Made by a program: the position numbers and the translations under genes. The notes beneath the pieces were generated by a model. It had not been told where the DNA came from. It did no database searches and saw only the letters and a list, made by a program, of their open reading frames with translations. 64,000 nucleotides of DNA, taken from the NCBI GenBank assembly GCA_951812625.1, contig CATOSP010000002.1, positions 1,466,880 through 1,530,879 on the forward strand, given 5' to 3'. The DNA comes from an uncultured Dehalococcoidia bacterium. GTDB taxonomy: Bacteria > Chloroflexota > Dehalococcoidia > Lucifugimonadales > UBA3495. Shown here piece by piece: positions 29,291 to 38,523 of the stretch; position 1 is the stretch's first letter; each line of letters begins with the position of its first letter.

Positions 29291-29334
29291 ACCCCGCCCA
29301 TTCATCTACCCCATACGAGATAGGAGAATTCAAC

Positions 29335-29538
29335 ATGCCCACCGACCCCGTTTGTGGAGTGGACATTGACGAGCAGGCTGCCAGGGCCGAGACCGGCCAG
29401 ACTAGGCATGGCGCGGCTGAAGTTGACCCGACCCAGGGGACCCGCAGTTTCTATAACGGCGTTTGGTATTATTTTTGCAGCCTGGAATGCCGGACCAAGT
29501 TCTTGGCTAGCCCCGATGCTTTTCTGAACCAGGGGTAA
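29335..29538 (+). CDS. YHS domain protein
   Basis: 67 residues: DPVCGVDIDEQAA at the N-terminus and FYNGVWYYFCSLECRTKFLA in the second half, the Cys pattern of the YHS metal-binding domain found in heavy-metal ATPases and mono-oxygenase partners. No other domain is present. The ATG is preceded by ATAGGAGAATTCAAC. Function unknown; probably binds a metal ion. Confidence 0.85.
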   Translation: MPTDPVCGVDIDEQAARAETGQTRHGAAEVDPTQGTRSFYNGVWYYFCSLECRTKFLASPDAFLNQG

Positions 29539-29836
29539 CCCCGGACCTCTCACACCCGAGTTACGACCGGCGCATCGGGTTCAGACCAGCCCTGCGCCGG
29601 CAACTCATTCTCAGACCTCGGTGCCTGCAACTCACTTTGTACGGCATACGGAGCCGTCGTCAGTTCTTCGAATCGGCGCCCCCTGTCAAGCTTGGGTGTG
29701 AACCGCGCCATGTTGTTGCACTCCCCCCTCCCAGCCCATATACTCACCCCAATCTGCCCGGGGACATCGGCGTCGAGTAGTTGGGTGGCGTTGGTTGTTG
29801 TCCTGGGCGCTCCAGACTTCCGTTGAGGAGCGTGTC

Positions 29837-30772
29837 ATGTCGATTCTGGTGATAGGCGGGACCGGCTTCATTGGCCCTCGCGTTATTCGACGTTTGGTCG
29901 AAAGGGGAGAGGATGTCGTCTGCATGGACGTCAATCCCTCAGCCGCCGACTTCAGCGGCTTCGGCGGCGATGTCCGGGTGGTCTATGGCGACGTCACCGA
30001 CTACGAGGATGTCTCTAGGACCATTCTGGAAGCCAAGCCTGACCGCATCATCAACCTGGCTTACCTTCTGGGAGGCGGCGAGGATCGCCCCCACTTCACC
30101 ATGAAACTCAATATCATGGGTATGGATAACTGTTTCGAGGCGGCCAGGTTATGCGGCGTGAATCGCGTCGTCTATGCCAGTTCTATTGCCGTAAGCGGGC
30201 AGCAAAGCCACTTCGGGGACCAGCCCATTAACGAAGATGCCCCATCCTATGGTACCAGCCAGTATGCGATGCACAAGCGGTTCAACGAGTTCCAGGCCCA
30301 GATGTTTATCGACAATTACGGTATGTCGATAACCGGGATCCGGCCTGCCAATGTAACTGGACCTGACAAAGTGAGAGGGTCCACTGACCACGTCCGTTGC
30401 ATCACGCTCCCCGCTTCCGGTGAGCCGGTCAGGTTCCCTCAGAAGTCCATCAAGAGGCTTCCCATCCATGTTGAGGATATTGCGGAAGCATTTACCAGGG
30501 TGTTGTTGGCCGATTCGTCCCATTATCCAGTCTACAACTCCGGCGGCCACCCCATCAGCCTGGGAGACTTGGCCGATATGGTCAGGCAGTTCCTCCCCGA
30601 TGCTCAGATCGACTTCGATAGTGAGGGCGGTCTGGAGAGTTCAGGGAATTACCTTGTGGACAACAGCCGGCTGCGTGACGAGTTCGAGATTGAATACGCC
30701 CCGTTCCGGCAGCGGGTGAGGGAAATCATAAACGCCGTGCGGCAGGAAAGCGGGTTGCCGCCTGTAGCCTAG
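29837..30772 (+). CDS. NAD-dependent epimerase/dehydratase family protein
   Basis: Extended short-chain dehydrogenase fold, 311 residues from ATG 29837 with TTGAGGAG upstream. The Rossmann motif GGTGFIGPRVIRRL is at residues 7-20. The catalytic triad is recognisable: Ser in YASSIAVSG, then Tyr-x3-Lys in YAMHKRFNE. IRPANVTGPDKVRG follows in the usual place. The substrate is probably a nucleotide sugar, but cannot be named. Confidence 0.9.
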   Translation: MSILVIGGTGFIGPRVIRRLVERGEDVVCMDVNPSAADFSGFGGDVRVVYGDVTDYEDVSRTILEAKPDRIINLAYLLGGGEDRPHFTMKLNIMGMDNCFEAARLCGVNRVVYASSIAVSGQQSHFGDQPINEDAPSYGTSQYAMHKRFNEFQAQMFIDNYGMSITGIRPANVTGPDKVRGSTDHVRCITLPASGEPVRFPQKSIKRLPIHVEDIAEAFTRVLLADSSHYPVYNSGGHPISLGDLADMVRQFLPDAQIDFDSEGGLESSGNYLVDNSRLRDEFEIEYAPFRQRVREIINAVRQESGLPPVA

Positions 30773-30804
30773 CCGCTCTCCAGACGATTCACGGGAGGTA
30801 AGTT

Positions 30805-31743
30805 ATGCCACTCGACCCACAAGCACAGATGGTGCTCGAACAGACCGCTGCCCTCGGCTTGCCACCGGCGCACACCGTCTCGCCGGAGGAGGCACGCGCC
30901 AACGGAAAGCTGCGGCCCCGCGCTCCAGGCCCTGAAGTCAGCGCTGTAGAAGACCGGGGCATACCCGGACCGGACGGAGATGTTCCTGTACGCATATACA
31001 CGCCAGAGGGCCATGGCCCCTTTCCTGTGCTCGTGTGGTACCACGGCGGTGGCTGGGTCGTCGGTGATCTCGATACCGCCGACGGCACCGCCCGGCAGCT
31101 ATGTCTAGGAGCGGAATGCGTGGTAGTTTCCGTAGACTACCGCCTCGCCCCGGAGGCCAAGTTTCCGGGACCTGCCGAGGACTGCTACTCGGCGGCACAA
31201 TGGGCGGCGGGCAATGCTTCTGCATTGGGCGGGGATCCGAGGAGGATTGCTGTTGGTGGTGATAGCGCAGGGGGCAATCTCGCTGCAGTGGTGAGCTTGA
31301 TGGCCCGAGACCGGGGAGGTCCCGGCTTGGTGCATCAGCTGTTGGTCTACCCTGTTACCGAGCGCGACTTCACTACCAACTCGTACCAGGCCAATGCGGA
31401 CGGCTACGGTCTCAGCCAGGATGCTATGAGGTGGTATTGGGACCATTACCTGGCTTCCGACGCGGATGCCCAGAACCCATATGCTGCTCCGATGCAGGCT
31501 AGAGACCTTTCCGGTCTGCCCTCAGCACTGGTCATTACTGCCGAGTACGACCCGCTTTGCGACGAGGGTGAAGCCTATGCCGCCAGGCTGAGGGAGGCGG
31601 GAACTCCTACCCAATGCACCCGGTACGACGGGATGACTCACGGTTTCTTCAGCCAGTCGGCAGTCATGGACAAAGGCAAGTTGGCCGTCGAGGAGGCGAC
31701 CGCTGCGCTGAAGGCTGCGTTTTCGCAGGTTGGTGTAGGCTAG
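30805..31743 (+). CDS. Alpha/beta hydrolase, HSL-type esterase
   Basis: 312 residues. The oxyanion motif HGGGW is near residue 79, the nucleophile elbow GGDSAGG near residue 151, the acid in ITAEYDPLCDEG near residue 245, and the catalytic His in DGMTHGFF near residue 277. These define the hormone-sensitive-lipase (family IV) esterases, which cleave short acyl esters. No signal peptide is evident. The start has GGGAGGTAAGTT upstream. Possibly co-transcribed with the flanking epimerase and amidohydrolase. Confidence 0.92.
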   Translation: MPLDPQAQMVLEQTAALGLPPAHTVSPEEARANGKLRPRAPGPEVSAVEDRGIPGPDGDVPVRIYTPEGHGPFPVLVWYHGGGWVVGDLDTADGTARQLCLGAECVVVSVDYRLAPEAKFPGPAEDCYSAAQWAAGNASALGGDPRRIAVGGDSAGGNLAAVVSLMARDRGGPGLVHQLLVYPVTERDFTTNSYQANADGYGLSQDAMRWYWDHYLASDADAQNPYAAPMQARDLSGLPSALVITAEYDPLCDEGEAYAARLREAGTPTQCTRYDGMTHGFFSQSAVMDKGKLAVEEATAALKAAFSQVGVG

Positions 31744-31840
31744 ACGCCGGCAAACTCCGAAAAACTGTAGTAGTACCATGGTGCTCAAGTGGTGGCGTCC
31801 AGCCACTTCGGGGAGTCCGTGAGCATTCTTGGAGGGTCAT

Positions 31841-33145
31841 ATGCCTGGAGCAAACGGGAGAACGACGATTATTCGTGGCGGTACTCTGATCGATGGTTCC
31901 GGCCAGTCCCCGGTGCAGAACGATGCAATCGTACTGGATGGCGACCGTATTCGTAGCGTCGGTGTCCTACCCCCGGACGTAAACGCCGAAGACCCTGAGA
32001 GCGTGCGCACCATCGATGCCTCCGGAAAATGGATTATGCCGGGGTTGATCGATGGTCATTGTCACCTCTCTTTCGGTCAACCGGCTATGCCCGGGCTCAA
32101 CATCGCCAGGGGCACCGTGAGCTCGGAGTTCAGCACCATTCGCGCAGCCCGGAACGCTCAAACGGTACTTCGATCGGGTGTGACCAGTGTCTGCGTCCCC
32201 GGCGGCACATGGTTCATTGACGTGGCGGTGCGGGAAGCCATCAATGCGGGTCTCATCGAAGGTCCCCGTGTCTATTGCGCCGGACGCTTCATAGTTACCT
32301 ACGGCAGCATCGCCGACAACGAGCCGTCCTGGGTAGGCACGCCAGAACACGTCAATGGGAAGCTTTGCAACAACGTAACTGACATGGTCACCGAAGTTCG
32401 TCGGCAGTGCAAGCACGGTGTGAACTTCATCAAGATGGCCGACAGCACCTGGGGCGATATCCAGACTATCTCCAGAGAAGAGCTGACGGCGGTAGCCGAG
32501 GAAGCCCACCGCCGCAACGCTCGAATCACGATTCACTCCCGGGGCGCGGACTCGACTCGGGCCGCCGCCGAGGCCGGGTTCGACTGGATACTCCACGCCG
32601 ACCTGGCAACCGAGTCGGACTTGGACGCCGTGGCCGAGGCGGGAGTCCGAATAATGCCGACCCTGACCTTCCTGGAACACGCGGCGGAGTACGGTCGCGA
32701 CTTTGGTCGCAGCGAGCGGGAAGTCGATCAGATGAAGTACAACCTGGAGGGAGGCGCAAGAGTCCTGCAGAGGGCGCGGGAACTTGGGCTCAAGGTCCTG
32801 AGCGGCACCGACAGTGGCAACTCGCCGGTGATGCCCTACGGGGAACTGCACGCTAACGAGCCGGGCATTATGGTCAAGTACGGCGGGTACACCCCTCTGG
32901 AGGCCATCTCGGCGTGTACCCGCGACAATGCCTTTGTTGTCGGGCTGGAAGACGATGTGGGTGTGATCGAGCCGGGCAAGCTGGCGGACATGCTTCTCTT
33001 AACCAAGGACCCGGTGGCGGACATATCAGTCCTTAAGGGCGGGCGCAACCTTGACTTGGTGATCAAGGCGGGCAAAGTCGTGGACCGGAACGGGCTGCGT
33101 AACGCCCCCGACGACCCGCTCCGGATCGTACCGGACGCCTGCTAG
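31841..33145 (+). CDS. Amidohydrolase family protein
   Basis: 434 residues from ATG 31841 with GGAGGGTCAT directly upstream. Composite beta domain at the N-terminus (GGTLIDGSGQSPVQNDAIVL), then the TIM barrel with the metal motif GLIDGHCHLS, Lys in HGVNFIKMADS (candidate carbamylated lysine), His in ARITIHSRG, His in WILHADL, and Asp in LSGTDSGNSP. The C-terminal LEPGKLADMLLL-like segment is present. It resembles imidazolonepropionase/prolidase-type amidohydrolases; the substrate is unknown. It overlaps the convergent dihydropyrimidinase-like gene by 4 nt. Confidence 0.9.
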   Translation: MPGANGRTTIIRGGTLIDGSGQSPVQNDAIVLDGDRIRSVGVLPPDVNAEDPESVRTIDASGKWIMPGLIDGHCHLSFGQPAMPGLNIARGTVSSEFSTIRAARNAQTVLRSGVTSVCVPGGTWFIDVAVREAINAGLIEGPRVYCAGRFIVTYGSIADNEPSWVGTPEHVNGKLCNNVTDMVTEVRRQCKHGVNFIKMADSTWGDIQTISREELTAVAEEAHRRNARITIHSRGADSTRAAAEAGFDWILHADLATESDLDAVAEAGVRIMPTLTFLEHAAEYGRDFGRSEREVDQMKYNLEGGARVLQRARELGLKVLSGTDSGNSPVMPYGELHANEPGIMVKYGGYTPLEAISACTRDNAFVVGLEDDVGVIEPGKLADMLLLTKDPVADISVLKGGRNLDLVIKAGKVVDRNGLRNAPDDPLRIVPDAC

Positions 33146-34593
33146 AACGCGGGACGACTCAGCGGTGCCGGATCGATCTTCCGGGGAATAAGTTGGCCGT
33201 CATCCGCGGTACCCAGGAGTTGGCCTCCATCGACCATTACCTTCCCACGCAGTAGCACGGTGGTTGGCCAACCATCGACTTCCCATCCCTCCCAGGGACT
33301 GTAGTCTCGGACGTGCAAGTCGGCCATTGTCAATGCCTTCTTGTACGACGGGTCGATGATGCACAGGTCCGCATCACTGCCTGCGGCTATCGCCCCCTTC
33401 CGTGGGTAGAGTCCCAGCAACTTGGCGGCATTGGTCGAGGTGACATCGGCGAATCGCTCCAGTGTCATGCCCTGTTTCACCACAGCCTCGGTGTAGTTGA
33501 CGCCCATGCGAATCTCTATACCGATGTTGCCTCCTCTTACGTCTACTACGTTCCGGCCAGCGATCTTGTCAAGGTAAGTCGTGAAGCTGCTGTCCGTCGC
33601 TGTGAACGTCAGGTCAGAACGGTGGAGCCCGTCCCACAGGTTGAGGCGGTCTTCCTCGTATTTCAATGATGGATAGGTGTGGTACTTCATGCCGTCGGGT
33701 TCCCGGTAGCGGTCGCAGTTAAACGACAGTGCCAGGGTCAGCACTTCTCCATATACAGGCAGCCCGTTGCTGCGCGCTTCAGAAATTACATCTAGTCCAT
33801 CTTTGGCGGTTACGTGTACGAAGTACAAGCCAACACCGGTGCGCTCCGCCAGGCGTACGGTGCTGCGGAAGGCCAGGTCTTCCACTGTTTTGGAATGGAT
33901 TAGGTGAACGTTGTACCAGTCCCAGTGACCGCGCTGCTGGGCCAGCAGGTAGTTATACATGACCAGCTCGTCGTCCTCGCCGTGTACTGCGAGGACTCCA
34001 CCGTGACGAGCGATCTCGTTCATTACGTGTTCCAGTCGGCCGGCATCGATCTTTCCGATGGGGGTCAGAGAATTGGCCCTGCCCTCCGGTGGCCGGATGT
34101 CAGTGGTGAATATCTTGACGCTGGGGAAGCCCGCGTTAACTAGCTCGCCGTAACGCGAAATAGCGTCGGGAGTGCTGAACTGGTTATAGATGCAGTGGGT
34201 CGAGTAGTCTGTGTAGGCATTCCCTCGCCACGGCTCGATGAACTCATGGATTCCCCTGACCAAATCTCCTTCGTTGGGGACTGGCGCGAAGTCTATTACA
34301 GTTGTGGTGCCACCCCAGATGGCCCCCAAAGAATGTTCGATGGGTCCGGCGTTGGGCACACCTGCCACCAGTTCCCGTGCTCCCGGCTGCACATTGGCTG
34401 CAGCATGAGCGTGGGTCTCTATTCCGCCGGGAACCACTATCCTGCCGCCGGCGTCCACCACCTGTGCGCCTTCCTCCGGCAGTAGCCCCGGCAGGGCGAC
34501 GGCGGCTATCTGTTCTCCCGATATACCGATGTCCCATTGCCCTGTTCCCGAGGGTGTAACCACAGTCCCGCCCTTGATGACCATATCCAGCAT
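33142..34593 (-). CDS. Dihydropyrimidinase-like cyclic amidohydrolase
   Basis: 483 residues. Metal motif ETHAHAA near residue 60, candidate carbamylated Lys in FPSVKIFTTD near residue 161, His in AVHGEDDEL near residue 198, His in YFVHVTAKDG near residue 250, and Asp in FTATDSSFTTY near residue 332. It belongs to the hydantoinase/dihydropyrimidinase branch that opens cyclic amides. C-terminal SPWEGWEVDGWPTTVLLRGK is typical. Substrate not determinable. ATG start with AAAGGAGGGACAACT upstream. Confidence 0.92.
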   Translation of the reverse strand: MLDMVIKGGTVVTPSGTGQWDIGISGEQIAAVALPGLLPEEGAQVVDAGGRIVVPGGIETHAHAAANVQPGARELVAGVPNAGPIEHSLGAIWGGTTTVIDFAPVPNEGDLVRGIHEFIEPWRGNAYTDYSTHCIYNQFSTPDAISRYGELVNAGFPSVKIFTTDIRPPEGRANSLTPIGKIDAGRLEHVMNEIARHGGVLAVHGEDDELVMYNYLLAQQRGHWDWYNVHLIHSKTVEDLAFRSTVRLAERTGVGLYFVHVTAKDGLDVISEARSNGLPVYGEVLTLALSFNCDRYREPDGMKYHTYPSLKYEEDRLNLWDGLHRSDLTFTATDSSFTTYLDKIAGRNVVDVRGGNIGIEIRMGVNYTEAVVKQGMTLERFADVTSTNAAKLLGLYPRKGAIAAGSDADLCIIDPSYKKALTMADLHVRDYSPWEGWEVDGWPTTVLLRGKVMVDGGQLLGTADDGQLIPRKIDPAPLSRPAF

Positions 34594-34615
34594 AGTTGTC
34601 CCTCCTTTTTGGCGG

Positions 34616-34864
34616 CTATTCTAACACTGGAGATTCATCCCTGTGCCGCTTCATGAATCTGCGTAGCGCCACTAACGCCCAAAGCCCCTCAATAATTGTT
34701 ACGGGGTAGGCTGAGACCAGCCCACTGTAAGCTGCAGTCAACGCACAACCTAGGGCAAAGACCAACACCATCCATTTTGACCGGCGCTCCAGCCAGTAAC
34801 TTACGAACATGATCGCCACTGCAAGGGAACCGAACAACGTTAGCAATTGGTATCCTCCGGTCAA
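34616..34864 (-). CDS. Small membrane protein, three predicted TM segments
   Basis: 82 residues with hydrophobic spans near 8-24, 31-50 and 52-69 and a basic cytoplasmic tail (RRFMKRHRDE). The lay-out resembles the CBU_0592/DUF-type small integral membrane proteins, but no specific family is recognised with certainty. It lies 22 nt after the dihydropyrimidinase-like start, on the same strand and upstream of it, so the two could share a transcript. Confidence 0.6.
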   Translation of the reverse strand: MTGGYQLLTLFGSLAVAIMFVSYWLERRSKWMVLVFALGCALTAAYSGLVSAYPVTIIEGLWALVALRRFMKRHRDESPVLE

Positions 34865-34963
34865 ATGCTTCAGTCCTGGCCAGAGGCGCTCCCGCGCCTC
34901 TCGATTGGGAAAAAGACTTTGCTGATCACGTGAACGTACGTCCTTATGACCTTCTATATCTGT

Positions 34964-34969
34964 TATAAT
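34964..34969 (+). promoter_or_regulatory. Extended -10 promoter for the zinc-ribbon gene
   Basis: TG-T-TATAAT (34961-34969) is a perfect extended -10 element. No convincing -35 is seen upstream, as is common for this promoter type. It is about 110 nt before the ATG at 35078. Confidence 0.45.
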
Positions 34970-35077
34970 GCATTCAGGTGCAAGTTAAGGTTTCCAGTTG
35001 GTGGTATCCTCTTGGCGTTACCCCTAGCATCGGATGACCTCGACTGAGCCAAGAAACATCATATGGAGGCCATCCAG

Positions 35078-35365
35078 ATGGCGATCTCGGACAAGAGTCT
35101 TAATTGCGTGGAATGTGGGGCGCCGTTCATATTTACGGTGGGGGAGCAGGAATTCTTCGCTTCCAGGGGATACACCAACGAGCCCAAGCGCTGCCCCGAA
35201 TGCCGGAGTGCCCGCCGGGGCCAGCAGCGCGGTTACGGCGGTGGTGAGCGGGAGATGCACCCCGCAGTCTGTGCCCAGTGTGGCGTTGACACTATGGTGC
35301 CTTTCCGCCCTCGCGGCGACCGCCCGGTCTATTGCAGCGATTGCTTCAGTGCCTTGCGCCGATAA
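35078..35365 (+). CDS. Zinc-ribbon protein, CxxC-rich
   Basis: 95 residues from ATG 35078, which has GGAGG at eight nt; an ATG at 35063 is less well placed. Four Cys pairs: CVECG near residue 11, CPECRSARR near residue 39, CAQCG near residue 69 and CSDCF near residue 86. The first half matches the 'probable zinc-ribbon' domain (YTNEPKRCPECR) often found alone in Chloroflexota and Bacillota; the second half is like CxxC-x-CC/small zinc ribbons (RGDRPVYCSDCF). It probably binds two zinc ions. Role unknown. A strong terminator follows. Confidence 0.82.
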   Translation: MAISDKSLNCVECGAPFIFTVGEQEFFASRGYTNEPKRCPECRSARRGQQRGYGGGEREMHPAVCAQCGVDTMVPFRPRGDRPVYCSDCFSALRR

Positions 35366-35382
35366 GCGCTAACACGGGAAAG

Positions 35383-35412
35383 AAAGGCCGCCCCCAGAGG
35401 GGCGGCCTTTTT
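35383..35412 (+). terminator. Intrinsic terminator after the zinc-ribbon gene
   Basis: A 12-bp perfect stem AAAGGCCGCCCC / GGGGCGGCCTTT with loop CAGA, ending in five T residues. It lies 18 nt after the stop at 35365. Confidence 0.92.
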
Positions 35413-35614
35413 GGTTCATGCCGTGGTTCCGGCCTGCACCGTCGATTTAGCGCGACCATTTCATGGCAATTATTCCTCTTGTGGAATTTGGTTTCTGTAC
35501 CCCCTAAGGTGTCGGGCGCAAAATCTCAAAACGACCAACCTCTGCTCGTGCCGTAGGCCTGCGGCACTCCCCACCCGGCGCCTTCGCACATATGCAGCAG
35601 GAAGGTGACTTCAC

Positions 35615-37276
35615 TTGGACCAGAGGCCATCCGACACGGGTTCGCTCCTCGCCCAGTTGGAAGACCTGCGCAGCCGAATCTCTGACATGGAGATGGTTGA
35701 GGCAGAGCGGAATCGCGTCTGGGAGACCATCCGGGAGAGGGAGGAGCAGTACCGGGCGGCCGTCGAGAACGTCGCTGACGCGATCGTTATCAATGTCGGC
35801 ACCACCCGTGTATTCGTGAACAACGCCTTCCTGGCCCTGCATGGTCTGGAAGACATGGCTCAGGCTTCGGATCTCGCTCTCGACCACTTCATTGTCCCTG
35901 AGGACCGGCCCATCGTGCGGGCCCGGACGTTGGCTCGTGAACGTGGCGAACCAGCGCCAGGTGTGTACGAATACCGTATTCGAAGGACTACGGGGGAGGT
36001 CCGCACGGTTGAGTCCTCAGCCGTAGCAATCACATTCAACGGAGAGCCCGCCACACTGGCCGTGCTAAGAGATGTCACGGAACGAAAACAGGCCGAGGAA
36101 CAGGTTCGCCGCCTGGCGACCATAGGGCGGATAATCAGTTCATCTCTTGACGTCGAGGAGGTGTACGAGCCATTTGCCCAACAGGTTCGGGAACTCATCT
36201 CGTCCGAAAGGATCGTGATAACCATCGCCGGTCCGGAACAGGATGTGTTTACCACGGCCTACGTCAGTGGTGGAGACGTTGCCCAGCGCCGGATGGGAGA
36301 TGTGGCAGCCCTGGACAGTTCCATGACCCAGGAAGTGATCCGGCGCAGGGCAGGGTTGCTCATTCAGCCCAGGGACATCAACGACCTGCGGCAGCGTTTC
36401 ACCGGACCGCTGCCCGCCTACGAAGCCGGATTCCGCTCCTTCCTCTCTGTGCCACTGATATCTCATGATGAAGTAATCGGGGTGCTTCACCTGGAGTCCA
36501 CCCAACCACAAGCTTATACTGATCGTGACCTGGACATGGCAGAGAGCGTGGGAGCCCAGATATCGGGAGCGATAGCCAACGCGCGTCTTTACTCGCAGCT
36601 TGAGTTGGAGCGTGAGCGGTTGCGACGGTTGACCATGCGGGTCGTATCAGAGGAGGAGGAGGAGCGCCACCGAGTCTCCCGCGAACTGCATGACGAGGCA
36701 GGGCAGGCACTGACTGCGCTCATGATCAGTCTCGGGCTAGTACACTCCGATATGCCAGAGGATGCGGGCACTCTCCGGGATACGTTGGCTGGCGCGGTGG
36801 CCATGACGGAGACCACGATGGAGAAAATCCGGCTGCTTGCCCGCGGGTTGCGGCCCCCGGAACTGGACGCAGTAGGGTTGAATGACACTCTGGAAGGATA
36901 CTGCAGGGAGTTCGCCCAGCGCACTCATCTGGATATAACCTATGCTGGCGAGGTGTCATTGGAGTTGTCGGATGCAGTGACGATCTGCCTGTATCGTTTC
37001 CTTCAGGAGGCCCTTACAAACGTGGCTCGGCACGCTGAAGCAACAAGGGTCGGTGTGAGCCTGAGGCAAGGCTCGAACGCTGTTACCCTTTCGGTCGAGG
37101 ATGATGGCAAAGGATTTGTGAACCCGCCAATCATTCACAGCGGAGACAAGGGATTGGGAATCGGGCTGATCGGTATGCAGGAGCGGTTTGAGCTTCTGGG
37201 TGGAAGAGTCGACATACAATCCGCACCGGGTGAGGGCGCACGTCTGGTTGCGTCCGTGCCTAATGGTATCGGTTAG
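35615..37276 (+). CDS. PAS-GAF sensor histidine kinase, NarL-type
   Basis: 553 residues, cytoplasmic (no TM segment). PAS domain about 45-155 (YRAAVENVADAIVINVGTTR, ending RDVTERKQAEEQ), GAF domain about 170-325 (FRSFLSVPLISHDEVIGVLH), HisKA_3 about 345-410 with phospho-acceptor His in RVSRELHDEAGQALTAL, HATPase about 440-550 (FLQEALTNVARHAEA, VEDDGKGF, GLGIGLIGMQERFELLGG). TTG start with CAGGAAGGTGA upstream. It is followed 15 nt later by its cognate response regulator. The signal is unknown; GAF and PAS domains in such kinases often sense redox state, gases or small ligands. Confidence 0.92.
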   Translation: MDQRPSDTGSLLAQLEDLRSRISDMEMVEAERNRVWETIREREEQYRAAVENVADAIVINVGTTRVFVNNAFLALHGLEDMAQASDLALDHFIVPEDRPIVRARTLARERGEPAPGVYEYRIRRTTGEVRTVESSAVAITFNGEPATLAVLRDVTERKQAEEQVRRLATIGRIISSSLDVEEVYEPFAQQVRELISSERIVITIAGPEQDVFTTAYVSGGDVAQRRMGDVAALDSSMTQEVIRRRAGLLIQPRDINDLRQRFTGPLPAYEAGFRSFLSVPLISHDEVIGVLHLESTQPQAYTDRDLDMAESVGAQISGAIANARLYSQLELERERLRRLTMRVVSEEEEERHRVSRELHDEAGQALTALMISLGLVHSDMPEDAGTLRDTLAGAVAMTETTMEKIRLLARGLRPPELDAVGLNDTLEGYCREFAQRTHLDITYAGEVSLELSDAVTICLYRFLQEALTNVARHAEATRVGVSLRQGSNAVTLSVEDDGKGFVNPPIIHSGDKGLGIGLIGMQERFELLGGRVDIQSAPGEGARLVASVPNGIG

Positions 37277-37291
37277 GTAGGGAGGGCACTG

Positions 37292-37942
37292 ATGGTCCGC
37301 GTAATCGTCGCCGATGACCACCACCTGGTACGCCAGGGAATCAGGATGCTGCTGGAAAAGGCCGAGGACATTGATGTCGTCGGAGAGGCCGAAAACGGCT
37401 TGGAAGCCGTCGATATGGCGGAGTCTCTGACCCCCGATATTGTCGTGATGGATATCTCCATGCCGCGTTTGAACGGCATTCAGGCCACAGAGCAGATCCG
37501 TTCTCGCGTGTCTCAGACTCAGGTTGTTGTGCTGTCCATGCATGCCGACGACGCGATGGTCCGGCAGGCTTTGCGCCGGGGAGCGCGTGGGTACGTGCTC
37601 AAGCGGGCCGTCGGGGAAGAGCTCCTGTTGGCTATCAGGGCCGCGATGAACGGGGAGACCTACTTGAGCCCGCCAATCGCCGGGTCCATAGTAGAAGAGT
37701 TCTTCTCCAGGTCGGATTCAGACGAAGAGTCCAGCAGGCTGGAACGACTGACCCGCAGGGAGAGTGAAGTGCTGCAACTTCTGGCGGAAGGCGGGACCAA
37801 TAGTTCCATCGCTCAGGAACTCGTCGTCAGTGTGAAAACGGTGGAGAAACACCGGGCCAGTCTCATGTCCAAGCTGGACATCCATGACCTGGCCGGGCTG
37901 GTCAGATTCGCTGTCAAGCACAGGATGGTTTCCCTGGATTAA
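37292..37942 (+). CDS. NarL/FixJ-family response regulator
   Basis: 216 residues. Receiver domain 1-120 with acidic pair VIVADDH, phospho-acceptor Asp in DIVVMDISMPRLNG near residue 54 and Lys in GYVLKRAVGEE near residue 105. LuxR-type helix-turn-helix at about 150-212: LTRRESEVLQLLAEGGTNSS, then VSVKTVEKHRASLMSKLDIH. It should bind DNA when phosphorylated by the adjacent kinase. The stress-protein genes downstream are natural candidate targets. Confidence 0.95.
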   Translation: MVRVIVADDHHLVRQGIRMLLEKAEDIDVVGEAENGLEAVDMAESLTPDIVVMDISMPRLNGIQATEQIRSRVSQTQVVVLSMHADDAMVRQALRRGARGYVLKRAVGEELLLAIRAAMNGETYLSPPIAGSIVEEFFSRSDSDEESSRLERLTRRESEVLQLLAEGGTNSSIAQELVVSVKTVEKHRASLMSKLDIHDLAGLVRFAVKHRMVSLD

Positions 37943-38111
37943 CCAGTCCGTAACCGGCCAGCTTCACACTCTCCAAGCCATCCCGAATCGCACCCCTATG
38001 GGGTATATTCCCTGCGAAAGGTAGGGAATCGCCCCATACTCCCGACTCACCATGTGCGGCATCATAGTAACACGCATTACTACCTTTTCCCTTCGGAGAA
38101 AGGAGGCCACC

Positions 38112-38180
38112 ATGGTCCGAAACTTCGAGTGGCTGCACCAGTGGAAGTTCCCTTGTTCGGCCTCCACTGGCGGAAGCTGA
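38112..38180 (+). CDS. Possible 22-residue small protein or leader peptide
   Basis: ATG 38112 is preceded by AGGAGG at 5 nt, a textbook ribosome site. The frame reads MVRNFEWLHQWKFPCSASTG and ends two residues later at TGA 38180. No similarity is known to me. The strong site alone suggests translation, but chance cannot be excluded at this length. Confidence 0.25.
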   Translation: MVRNFEWLHQWKFPCSASTGGS

Positions 38181-38478
38181 GGGGAAAGCGCCCTGGGGTG
38201 ACGCGCCGGTGGAGGTTCTCATCGAGGAGAATACCCAGGCACCGCCAACATGAGGAGAGGTGCAGATTGATGAGGAGATCATTCACCAAAAACGAGACCT
38301 GTTAGAGCCCCCATCGTCGAGGAGTGTACAAGCTCCGGAGGCCGATGGGGGCGGCAGGAACAGCCTCGGCGCTGGTGTCGGGCGGGTACGGCCAGTCAGG
38401 TAGTTGGCCCGCGAGATTTCGGGGGTCGATATGGCAGCCGGACCGGTCGGCAGGTAACGTAACAGGGTCGGGGCGATG

Positions 38479-38523
38479 AACGAATCAGGCACGGGCTTTT
38501 TCTCCCGTGCCTGATTCGTTTTT
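38479..38523 (+). terminator. Strong intrinsic terminator
   Basis: A perfect 17-bp stem, AACGAATCAGGCACGGG / CCCGTGCCTGATTCGTT, with an 8-nt loop and a T-run at the 3' end. It points rightward and lies far from any gene end (537 nt after the response regulator), so it probably ends a separate transcript. Confidence 0.9.

Noticed and set aside
29550..29934. Minus-strand frames between the YHS gene and the epimerase
   Set aside because: No ribosome site, no similarity and low-complexity basic composition; the ~300-base gap is better left empty.
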